Below, piece by piece: positions 43,986 through 52,263 of a DNA stretch of 64,000 nucleotides. Below the pieces are notes generated by a model. The model worked only from the letters and a program-made list of their open reading frames with translations, was not told the DNA's origin and searched no databases. Made by a program: the position numbers and the translations under genes. The DNA comes from Aradus depressus (Eukaryota; Arthropoda; Insecta; Hemiptera; Aradidae). Location: contig OY759215.1 of assembly GCA_963662175.1 (NCBI GenBank), forward strand, positions 11,211,079 through 11,275,078, read 5' to 3'. Numbering within the stretch: the stretch's first letter is position 1; the number at the start of each line of letters is the position of its first letter.

Positions 43986-44170
43986 CATGCCCGGGCTTTA
44001 ACTATGAAGTCATTGGATACATTTTTTTTTTTTTTTTTTTTGGGATTGCCGACCCAAGTCGGAGGCCACAACACCCCCTTTAACGACGCTCGAGACCATC
44101 GCCTAACGTCCCATACGAAGGATGGCGTGCTCAAAGTTGATTATAAATTATTCAAGGTAGAGAAGTAGAT
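43986..44170 (-). mobile_element. SINE fragments around a poly(T) run
   Basis: The 3' end ('catgcccgggctttaactat') and a piece of the core ('cgcctaacgtcccatacgaa') are separated by unrelated sequence with a T run at 44022-44040. The copy is broken. Confidence 0.55.
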
Positions 44171-44524
44171 TCACCGATGACTTTCCACTTGGCCAGCTAC
44201 ATTTGTTCTTCTTCTTTCTTCTGTTTGTTGCCCCTAGTTTCCCTGGAAGTAGAGGTCCGAACTAAGTCGGAGTGGCGGTGCAGTAATGGAGGGAGTGGAC
44301 TCCAGGATATTTACTGGTCCCTGAAGGGTTCCCGGTCTTAAACAGGAGTTATCATGGCCGACCCCTTACCCAAAAGCCTTTCCTTTAAAGCCCCTTCGAC
44401 TTAAATATTTATTTTGTTAGATAAGTAACTAAATTCGTACTTCCCTTGTAGAAAGATATAAATCAATGTTCACCGTTACTTGAAAAACTCACCAAAAATA
44501 TTTGCATTGGGTAACTAATGATAG
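44171..44524. other. Unassigned sequence
   Basis: A GC-richer block (44225-44400) contains 'gaactaagtcggagtggcgg', similar to 'ccgacccaagtcggaggcca' near 44048. This may be one decayed retroelement 3' region, but no protein motif was seen. Confidence 0.35.
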
Positions 44525-44784
44525 AGTTAGTTATTATGACTCATAATCATAATCATCACTTTAACTACGAGGTCATATCGCCTACTACCAGAGCGCTCTT
44601 TCGTCACTCTGGTGGAGCCCGACTCTACTGTGGGAGTTCTAAATCTTGCCTACCCTAAATTTTTATTCACTTAGGGCAGGTACGAGTACCTGACATCGTA
44701 AAGACTCGGCTTTGGCCGGGTTTCGGACCCACGATCTTGAGCTCAAAAGGCAAGCACGCATACCATTGAGCTACCGACGCCCCA
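44525..44784 (-). mobile_element. tRNA-derived SINE
   Basis: Minus copy from the tail 'gttagttattatgactcata' to the head 'gagctaccgacgcccc'. It lacks the 'gggaccatcgcttaacgtcc' core, which is deleted. Confidence 0.75.
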
Positions 44785-44877
44785 CTAATGATAGAAATCC
44801 CTCTCAACAATATTAATCATGATTATAATACCAGGAAGAAAGAATAATTTTGAATAACTAAACATTGTTCCTCTCTT

Positions 44878-44966
44878 GGCCATTACAGGACTTTCTTATA
44901 CCAATCAAGCTTACAGATCACTCTCTCTCCTCCTCCCCCTTCTCAAAATCATTTCATACTGCCATT
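44878..44966 (+). mobile_element. Single arm of the CCATTACAGGACTTT MITE
   Basis: Matches the left arm at 21683-21767 ('ccattacaggactttcttat', 'ccttctcaaaatcatttcat'). Only one arm is present, followed directly by a SINE. Confidence 0.65.
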
Positions 44967-44969
44967 AGT

Positions 44970-45300
44970 TAGTTATTATGACTCATATTCTGGCTTTAAT
45001 TACCAGGTCATATCGCCTACTACAGAGCGCTCTTTCGTCACTCTGGTGGGCATGCTCGACTCCATAGTGTTCTGAATTTTGCCTACCATAAATTTTTATT
45101 CACCTAGGGTAGGGGGTCTTCAACGAGTATCTGACGTTGTACAGGCTCGGGACCATCGCTTAACGTCCCATCCGAAGGACGCCCTGCATAAGTTTATTTT
45201 AACTCCTATATAAAATAAACTAAGAGTCTCGGCCGGTTTTTGAATTCGCGATCTTGTGCTCATTAAGTTAGCACGCATACCACTGAGCTACTGGCGCCCT
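44970..45300 (-). mobile_element. tRNA-derived SINE
   Basis: Full-length minus copy with tail 'gttagttattatgactcata' and head 'actgagctactggcgccct'. It abuts the MITE arm, so one probably inserted next to or into the other. Confidence 0.8.
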
Positions 45301-45439
45301 TTGCTACTACTACTAATAAAAAAAGTATTTAATAATTCGTTGCTACGGTATACAATTTAAACATTGTATTGAAATATTTCCTACGGATTATATACTCTTA
45401 TAGAATAGAATAGTTTTATTTGTCGGCGTTCAATAGCCA

Positions 45440-45840
45440 AATTTTTGACGCCGTACAGGTCATTAAATGAGCTCGATGAGGTGACTAGTTTTTATTGGGG
45501 ATAGGACGGCTTCTATAGAAGAGTTTGTCATCTCCTATCATCTCATGTAGGTTTCTCGTTCGTAAACCCGTGGTTATTAGTATTTCCTTATATCCAGGGC
45601 ACTCCTCCAGGATGTGGCTTAATGTGAGAGGCCAGGCCCCACACTTGCCACAGCCCGGGGCAGTAACCCTGTTGATGAGGTGGCCATGGGTTAGCCGAGT
45701 GGCCTCCACGAAGCCGCAACAGACATACCTCCTCCTGCCTGTGATAAATTCTTTCTCTACGCATAAATGCAAAGTAATAAGAAAACACATTGTAGGCCGC
45801 TTCGTTATCGTGTTATACTGGACAGGGTTCAACAAGTTTT
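45440..45840 (-). pseudogene. Decayed jockey-like LINE C-terminus
   Basis: The minus-strand frame has 'RLTHGHLINRVTAPGCGKC' and 'LTLSHILEECPGY', giving CX2CX8HX4C, the same C-terminal zinc motif as the LINE at 26329. The preceding part is readable in pieces. About 116 codons remain, so it is a short 5'-truncated copy. The segment to its left (45440-45480) is its 3' UTR. Confidence 0.7.
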
Positions 45841-46364
45841 TTGGACACTTGGTTTAGTAGTTTCTGTGTTCTTGGATTCTCTCTCGTTCTTGGATGTGAG
45901 ACGTGACAACATTTTTGTCAAATTCGGATTCTATAGCTCCAGTCATATTTAAAGTTCCCTCACAGGCCCGCATTGGATTGCCAACCTTCTCCTTAGACAA
46001 GCCATTTATCCACTAACCACTAGGAATATTTAACAGTGTGGTTTGTGGTTTAGTGAATGGTCGGGGACCGAGAGATGTAACGATGTTGTGGGCTCCAAGA
46101 TTGGCTCCGGTCTACTTTTTCCACTCCGGCATGGAAAATTGGCAATTTGAGTCAATATAACCCATTACGAAAATATAAACTTATTTACACTGCTGCCATC
46201 TCGTGCCGCCTCCCCCAATACAAGTCCAATCACAACTCAAACAAAATCATCTTCACAGTCCGATTCACATCACATCCTCCAGCCTCACTCACATCACACA
46301 ACGCATTCAATAAATGTTACAAACTAAAGAAAAAAATGAATGTACGTAAAACCTCATAAAATAG
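45841..46364. other. Unassigned sequence
   Basis: No gene or repeat recognised. The open frame at 46147-46359 lacks motifs. Confidence 0.4.
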
Positions 46365-46462
46365 TTGTCGTTAGATACACATGTACAATTTAGTGTAGAT
46401 ACATTCATTTTATCTGGCGTTACCGTTTTCACAGATACATAGACAGACAGAATTTTTAAACC
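46365..46462 (-). repeat. Repeat B fragment, minus orientation
   Basis: One module ('agatacattcattttatctg' with 'cacagatacatagacagaca') ending where the LINE remnant begins. Confidence 0.5.
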
Positions 46463-46860
46463 ATCAAGTGCCTTGGCCTCCTCCAGAAAATGTCCTCACG
46501 CAGCTCTGGTCTGGGCCAGTCTCCACCAGCCCACCGCACCAAACCGTCTTGCGTCTCTGTTCACGGTCTCCAGCCATCTTCTTCTGGGTCGTCCCACTCT
46601 TCTCCTACGGTCTCACATTCTTCAATTTCATTGGGATAAGGTCTTACGTGTCAAGCCCAACTGAGCCTGACAACTCTAATCCAGTGCGACAATAATGGCT
46701 CGGTACAGAAAAATCCTGATTGCTTTGGATGCGCCAAACGTCCTCTTCCTGGGACCGTAGATCCTGCAAAGTATACTCTTCTTGAAAATATGAAAACGCC
46801 TGTCTTCCGTCGCGGTCAGGGTCCCCGTATGTTAGGACTGGCCGCACAAGCGTCCTTTGA
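46463..46860 (-). pseudogene. Decayed non-LTR retrotransposon C-terminus
   Basis: Reading the minus strand from 46850: 'RPVLTYG' and, in other frames, 'LCRIYGPRKRTFGA' then 'GRPRRRWLETVNRDARRFGA' and 'GWWRLAQTRAA', followed by 'FLEEAKALDG'. These blocks in this order are the C-terminal end of many non-LTR reverse transcriptases. Several frameshifts and stops lie between them. It is a different LINE family from the jockey-like copy at 45440. Confidence 0.65.
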
Positions 46861-46914
46861 GGAGCAGCCGGGATTTAAATTGTGACTGGAGGTCATAGTT
46901 GGTTGAAAGCTACT

Positions 46915-46975
46915 TATCGAATTTCTGACCGATTACATAACTTCCCCTATACTTCATATAACTAGGAAAGTATTA
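46915..46975 (-). repeat. Repeat B terminal fragment
   Basis: Only the opening module: 'cgaatttctgaccgattaca' and 'taacttcccctatacttcat'. Confidence 0.55.
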
Positions 46976-47404
46976 TATGGTGTTGGCTGGCAATGAATTG
47001 ACAGGAGTGAGGCCATTTCATTCATTTGAGTCAGGTGTCTTCTGACGGACATGCTTGGTGTAAAATTGTATTATTAATATTGTCATAACGTAGAGGAAGT
47101 ACAATAAAAGTAACATTTAAAGTTTAATAAACATTATATTAAAAAGTTGTATGAAGGAAGAGATGGGAGATATGAAGAGATAGTATATGCGGGGCGGGGC
47201 CAGACTAGATATTACCTTCATAACTCATATCACCGCCAGGGCGCGCACCGGTCTCCAGGGGCTTCACACATCAGCCACCCAGCCCTCCTGCTCTGTTTCA
47301 CCACATATTCTACTGTTTTATTTGAACCATTTCCATCCACTTATGGTTAGAACAACTCATACATTGTATTCTCACTCAATTTTTTTAAGTTAAAATTGTT
47401 AACG
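46976..47404. other. Unassigned sequence
   Basis: A GC-rich patch at 47190-47290 gives two overlapping open frames without motif. Nothing recognised. Confidence 0.4.
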
Positions 47405-47545
47405 TTTTCTAAGTTACTATTGATTTTCAGCCAAGTTGGTCAAAGGGAAAGCGGATTAGGGAGGAATCTCAACACAAAAACTCTGATAACTGCTGTCGTA
47501 ATGAATGTATCGACACACAATTAAATATGAGGATTCAAAGCCCCC
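47405..47545 (+). repeat. Repeat B fragment
   Basis: Modules 'ttgattttcagccaagttgg' and 'aatgaatgtatcgacacaca' only. Confidence 0.5.
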
Positions 47546-47599
47546 TTTTTTTTATTAACACAACTTTTTTTATTTTGTATTTTTATTTAATTTAATTTT

Positions 47600-48330
47600 T
47601 TTAGGGGTTGCCGATCTCTAGTGTCGAGTCCCAGGTGCTATCCTGTCCCGTGTATCCACTCCACCTTAGCCCCGTCGTACAGCGGACGTTCGAGGACCAC
47701 ATGCTCTGCAGTCTCGACTCCGCCGCATGAACAGTTCGGGTTGTTCTTCCCCTTAAAGAAAGAAGAACTTGAAGTAAAACTCTCCGTGACCTGATAGTAT
47801 CTGGGATAGCCAGAGGTCAGGCTGTACCCATGTAGAGTGCAGACGTACCCGGATTTACGGGAAATATGCATAGGTCGTTCGACCATCCGATGATCGTGAC
47901 CACTGTTAATAGATACTACAGACTAGATTTCATATATATATTTCATTTCAAATACAAGGGCCAGTCGGCATAGTTATAAGAAAAACAAAAATTAACTCTC
48001 CTGATGTGGAGGGGAGAATGTGGAAGATGGGCTGATGAAATGATCTCCAAATAAGGCCGAGAAGGATGACTGAGAAGATCTGGGAGTGGCTGAGGACGCC
48101 GTCACACCAGACGAGCCAGGTACCAGACTTCAGAGGTCCACGGAAAGGCGATCCGGGTTGACGAGAGAAGTCGGCGGGTTGATGGCCTTGAGGAGTGCCC
48201 TGATGTCAACAGGCTGAAGGACCATGGAAGACTCTCTGTTCAACACTGTCCAGCGGTCATAGAACCAACTTCTCCCCACTCCCACATTCATAGGCTCCTT
48301 CCACAAATTGTTAATATCATCAGTTTATGT
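47600..48330 (-). pseudogene. Decayed LINE reverse transcriptase C-terminus
   Basis: The frame at 47886-47638 contains 'NCSCGGVETAEHVVLERP', matching the zinc motif (C.CG...T..H....CP) near the end of R1/jockey-type reverse transcriptases, with the last cysteine replaced by R. It is followed by a tail of about 50 bp. A GC-rich block at 48000-48330 (minus frame with 'GRSWFYDRWTVLNR' and 'PPTSLVNPDRLSVDL') may belong to the same element but I cannot place it in the family. Confidence 0.5.
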
Positions 48331-48444
48331 AGAATGAAACTTTATAATAAATATCAGAAATAATATTGACAATAATAATTATATACGATTACGGACAATA
48401 AGATACCAAGAAAAATATACATCTCTAAGAAAAAGAGAAAATAG

Positions 48445-48632
48445 ACGGTGAATCACCGGCAATGTACTTCCCCAGAACGAATTAATCAATTAACTTTTTG
48501 CTCTCTCTCCAAAACCAGTCGACAGTTACCGCTAATATTCAACCATGCTTGATTCTACAATGGAAGTCTTGGAGTTTCGAACCCGCGATCGTGAGCTCAA
48601 TAAGCAAGCACTACGACTGAGCTACTCTCTAA
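48445..48632 (-). repeat. Repeat B fragment followed by SINE head
   Basis: Repeat B distal end in minus orientation ('gtgaatcaccggcaatgtac', 'aattaatcaattaactttt') to about 48550, then a SINE head fragment ('gagtttcgaacccgcgatcg', 'gactgagctactct'). These are the last host repeats recognised before the Maverick. Confidence 0.6.
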
Positions 48633-48738
48633 TATAGCTTGATATCAACATTTTGTGAAGAAGAAATAATATGCAATTTCAAAAATGTTGTTTTACTTTG
48701 AAATTTAGAAATTGTGAATGGATATAAGTAGTATAGAA

Positions 48739-48909
48739 ATGTATGTCCTGGGACACCGATAACGATCAAGGGACTTAGCGACGTCACAGAATGAAGTTTG
48801 GGGGTGTGTCCGCCCCATCCTGGCACGCTGATTGGCTGACAGGCGAGATAACATGCTTAGCTACGTCACAGGACTTGATATTTCAAGCCCAATGTCCCAG
48901 GACATACAT
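48739..48909. mobile_element. Small foldback element
   Basis: Arms ATGTATGTCCTGGGACA (48739-48755) and its inverted copy (48893-48909), with a second inner inverted pair around 'cttagcgacgtcaca' and 'ctacgtcacagg'. About 170 bp, non-coding. Confidence 0.65.
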
Positions 48910-49588
48910 CCGGGTTTTGAGGAATTTGTGTCCTAGAAAAGTAAGGAATGCGTCCCAGAACATACACCTATGTATTTTCAATGGGGATAGATAAGATGTT
49001 TGTAAACAAGTCAATAAAAACAGATTAGAAAAAATGCAATTCATTATTTTTAATTGGATAGATAACGGAGTCTAGTTGGTAAACAATAGTAAAAACACTA
49101 TTTGCTTCCTTATTATGAATGGGATGTTTGTAAAATAGTTTTTTTAAAGGCAGTAGTAAAAGATAATAGTTCTCATTCATTGATAACTATCTTGTGTACA
49201 CATTAGAATGAATCTTCTTGCGTAGGAGTATCTTGAGGGGGGGGCGAGTATTGATAAAAATTGCCTATGATGACATTACAATACGTCACTGAGGGCATAC
49301 TATAATAGTGTTAACAACGTCACAGCCCATAACGTAAGAGGGTTAACAAGCTTGTAAAGGTGGGCTTTAGCAAAATCAAGCTTTTTCAAATTACTTAGGA
49401 AATAAGGGGATTTTTTTTATTTGATATCCTGGCATGTAAATTTTCTCCTTTGTGGAGAGTGAAAAAATTGTTTAGAGAGTAACACCGTACAAGAAAGGAT
49501 CTGAAAATCGTATTCAGGCTATAGCGAATCAGACAAAAGATGAGTTGTCTTGAAATCAATTTGGGTGCGGAAGACTTAACAGGCGAAA
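48910..49588. other. Intergenic region expected to contain the left Maverick boundary
   Basis: No host repeat is recognised here. The left terminal inverted repeat of the Maverick should start between about 48.9 and 50.1 kb, but it can be fixed only by comparison with the right end, which is outside the window. A G run ('gaggggggggcgag') is at 49236-49249. Confidence 0.4.
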
Positions 49589-49747
49589 ATGATATACGAA
49601 TCCCAAGATAATATCAATTGGGAATTAGAGAAGATAGACTGGCATAAAGCATGTAGGCATCTAGTATTTTCTGAAGATTTCATAATTAATCATCAGGACT
49701 ATATGAGTACTTATTCATTTCAAGAATGTATCGCATATTTGCGTTAA
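49589..49747 (+). CDS. Possible small protein, 52 aa
   Basis: ATG-initiated frame of 52 codons (MIYESQDNINWELEKIDWHK...). Composition is protein-like, with several Trp, Glu and His residues, and resembles that of the Maverick genes, but there is no motif. It may be a small Maverick gene near the left end or chance. It points toward the dUTPase gene, which is on the opposite strand. Confidence 0.25.
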   Translation: MIYESQDNINWELEKIDWHKACRHLVFSEDFIINHQDYMSTYSFQECIAYLR

Positions 49748-50016
49748 AATAAATAACATATTAAATTTTTATGTTTTCTTTTTCCATCCTGTACTACTAT
49801 TAAATTTCGCGGAGGTTATGAGTAATTTAAGCATTTTGTGATAAAGTATTTATTGAATTATATTTACATATACATTATGTTTCAAAAAAACGCTTTAACA
49901 ATTTTTATTGAAATATTATCAATTATACATATACATATAATTTATACAAAAATTAATTACACAGAGTTAATAATATATACTTAATGTTATGAGATTATTT
50001 GATGCTCTGAGAATAC

Positions 50017-50117
50017 AAATAACATTCATAGCGCTGTGGTTAGCCTATTACATTGAATATTATGTAGCTATGATGCTCAATGTAATAAGTTCGCTAACAG
50101 CGCTGTGAATGTTATTT
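50017..50117. repeat. Long hairpin downstream of the dUTPase gene
   Basis: The left arm 'aaataacattcatagcgctg' (50017 on) is mirrored by 'cagcgctgtgaatgttattt' (to 50117). Arms are about 44 bp with few mismatches and a loop of about 12 bp. It lies 80 bp past the dUTPase stop and ends in a T run. It might be a small foldback insertion, a transcript 3'-end structure, or part of the element's terminus. Confidence 0.7.
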
Positions 50118-50196
50118 TTTTTTTTATAATACACTGTATTTGGAGAAAATTTAAAATAATATACTTTTAACATTTATCATAATAAAAAAACGTTGA

Positions 50197-50628
50197 TTAA
50201 TTGCCAGATGAACCAAAACCAAGAACACCTCTTGGTGTTTCTGGCATATTTTCAATGGAAGGCAATTCAATAATAGCAGGAATTGTAATTTGTTCACAAA
50301 TTAGCTGCGCTATTTTCATTTTGCATGTAACCATAAAGTCCATATCATTATTGTTTATTACTATTATCCCGATATTGCCGGTGTAGTCATAATCGATTAC
50401 ACCTGCCCCAATATCAATGTTTTGTAAAGACAATCCACTCCGAGGTGCGATTCTACCATAATGTCCTTTTGGCAAAATAATTCGAAGATCGGTTGGAATT
50501 AATCTTCTTTGCCTGGGGGGAATGGTCACCGTGTAGGCACTATATAAATCCATACCTGCAGAGAGTGGAGTGTTTCGAGTAGGTGAAGTGGCGAGGGGGG
50601 ATAATTTCTGAAATAATAATTGACTCAT
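50197..50628 (-). CDS. dUTPase (deoxyuridine triphosphatase)
   Basis: 143 aa, the usual length of a trimeric dUTPase. It hydrolyses dUTP to dUMP and pyrophosphate, keeping uracil out of newly made DNA. All five motifs are present: motif 1 AGMDLYSA (24-31), motif 2 PRSGLS (62-67), motif 3 GVIDYDYTGN (76-85) with the catalytic Asp79, motif 4 KMKIAQLIC (103-111), and motif 5 RGVLGFGSSGN (133-143). Motif 5 has GSSG where GSTG is more common. The ATG at 50628 is the natural start. It is divergent from the 270-aa gene across a 677-bp spacer. No signal peptide or introns, which suits a viral-type gene. A captured host copy is possible but the compact, intronless form points to the Maverick. Confidence 0.93.
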   Translation of the reverse strand: MSQLLFQKLSPLATSPTRNTPLSAGMDLYSAYTVTIPPRQRRLIPTDLRIILPKGHYGRIAPRSGLSLQNIDIGAGVIDYDYTGNIGIIVINNNDMDFMVTCKMKIAQLICEQITIPAIIELPSIENMPETPRGVLGFGSSGN

Positions 50629-50697
50629 ATTTTAACTAACAAACTTGACAATATTATACGGGCTAAAATATTAAAGTCAATAGGGGATAGTATAAGT

Positions 50698-50706
50698 TTT
50701 TATATA
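50698..50706 (-). promoter_or_regulatory. Candidate TATA box for the dUTPase gene
   Basis: On the minus strand 'gtatataaaaac' lies about 70-80 bp upstream of the dUTPase ATG, a reasonable distance for a short leader. No clear initiator was picked out. Confidence 0.45.
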
Positions 50707-51138
50707 CAGTATATATACGCTTAGATAACGCATTTTAAAAATATTATTGTTGATAACATATCAAATGATTGAGAAGGATGTTGAAATATGGATAAAATAG
50801 AAAATGCATTCTTATAATTGTAAAGATAAAAAGTTGGAAAACAAGGAGGAATTTGATGATATTAAAGTGCATAGGTTAAGGGAAAAATATCAGTAAACAA
50901 GGCCGAATAACACACATTTCGTAAACAAATTAAGAAACATGCTGAGGCTGATTGCAACGAGTTCAAAGGTTATTGTCAGTATTAATTTGGTAAAAAAGAT
51001 TAGAAAATGCTTCCTATTATTTTATAATCATTTAGATAAACATTGAAAAACAGTTGAAGGAATTTGAAGATATCTATTAAAAAGTGCATAGTCCAAAGAA
51101 AAATAACAATAACAAGGTTAAGAGATATCCGAAAGTAG

Positions 51139-51176
51139 TATATAAACTCGTTGAAAATGAACTAATATCATCAGTT
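51139..51176 (+). promoter_or_regulatory. TATA box plus arthropod initiator
   Basis: 'gtatataaact' with TATAAA at 51141-51146, and TCAGTT at 51171-51176, exactly 30 bp downstream, the spacing used by arthropod RNA polymerase II promoters (initiator TCAGT). The implied leader of about 130 nt ends at the ATG at 51306. This suggests the 270-aa gene is transcribed by host RNA polymerase II. Confidence 0.65.
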
Positions 51177-51305
51177 TGTTTTGTGTTCCCAAGTTTTCTT
51201 TCACTGTGCCAATTATTCTCCTTCAACGTGAGTATTCTTTGAATTGACTTAGAAATTTTATTTTAATAATATACAATATTACAATAAGAATTTTTTGTTC
51301 ATAGT

Positions 51306-52118
51306 ATGGCTGCTGTACCAATTTTATCCCTGATAATACGGATTTTAGAATTGGGGCTCACTACAATCCGTGAATGGGATTCTGTTTTATTAATATTAAA
51401 AAAAGACCCGAAAATATTAGTGGATAGTGGGAAAACAAGTATCATTGATAATTTATTCAATGTACTAATTAAATATAAATGTAAAATTGAAGACAGCCAA
51501 CAGGCGCAATATTTTGACTTGGGTGCTGAAGAGGTCTGCTTAGACGTAGTCAAGGAACTTGTCGCCGGGTCCATCGAAGTATATGATTCTAAAAATGCCG
51601 ACGAAATTATTAAAATGATTAGTCGGCTATTGGTTAAGCAGCAAAAATCTATTAAGCGTAAAGTTATTTCTAAAATTTCTGCCACTAGCTCTATACCTTG
51701 TATGAGTAGAACTAGTTCAGAAACAATCACTATTGACGAGAACTCTGATTTATCCGATTCAGAGGATATTTTAGATTTTTTATTCGAAAGTAAGAAAAGG
51801 AAATTGGAGGAAGTTTCGATCCGGCAAAGTTTAACAATTAATTCGAATGGAAATTCCCATAAAATTAGTACACCCGGAGAAGCAAATGGGACACATTTGG
51901 TTAAAATCGAAATAAGTGATTTAAAAGATTTGAGTGATATTCCATCAAACGACTGGTGGAAGCATGTTAATAAAAAATTATATTTTTTAACAGACTCGAA
52001 AAAAGATACTTTATATAAAGATTTGAATGGGATGATTAAACTGGCCGGATCAAAACTTCTGAAAATTCCAGGAGTTACAAAAGAAACCAAAAGCTTGTAT
52101 GGATTTAGGCGTTTTTAA
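51306..52118 (+). CDS. Maverick protein of unknown function, 270 aa
   Basis: No family recognised. The ATG at 51306 follows a good TATA/initiator promoter. Residues 1-110 are mostly helical with hydrophobic segments ('ILSLIIRILELGL') that look amphipathic rather than membrane-spanning. Residues about 110-165 are Ser/Lys/Asp-rich and probably disordered ('DENSDLSDSEDILDF'). The C-terminal ~70 residues ('IPSNDWWKHVNKKLYFL', 'MIKLAGSKLLKIPGVTK') look folded. It precedes the polymerase gene on the same strand, separated by 145 bp, so it may serve early functions such as DNA binding or protein priming. A terminal-protein role is speculation. The 263-aa frame on the opposite strand is a shadow. Confidence 0.8.
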   Translation: MAAVPILSLIIRILELGLTTIREWDSVLLILKKDPKILVDSGKTSIIDNLFNVLIKYKCKIEDSQQAQYFDLGAEEVCLDVVKELVAGSIEVYDSKNADEIIKMISRLLVKQQKSIKRKVISKISATSSIPCMSRTSSETITIDENSDLSDSEDILDFLFESKKRKLEEVSIRQSLTINSNGNSHKISTPGEANGTHLVKIEISDLKDLSDIPSNDWWKHVNKKLYFLTDSKKDTLYKDLNGMIKLAGSKLLKIPGVTKETKSLYGFRRF

Positions 52119-52164
52119 TAAGTTATAATTTTTGTTGTTTATTCCATATAGAATCATATATTCG

Positions 52165-52173
52165 TATATAAAA
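52165..52173 (+). promoter_or_regulatory. Candidate TATA box for the polymerase gene
   Basis: TATATAAAA within 'ttcgtatataaaacata', about 90 bp before the polymerase ATG at 52264. The surroundings are AT-rich, so chance is possible. Confidence 0.45.
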
Positions 52174-52263
52174 CATAATAGAATCATATTTTTACTTTTA
52201 TAGATTTTTGATACTTATACATTATTAAAACTAGTGTTGGTTTTTTTTAATATAGGGAATTAT

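Noticed and set aside
51299..52090. 263-aa open frame on the minus strand
   Set aside because: It is antisense to the 270-aa Maverick gene over its whole length, has a non-natural Ser/Leu/Ile-rich composition, no motif, and no promoter of its own.
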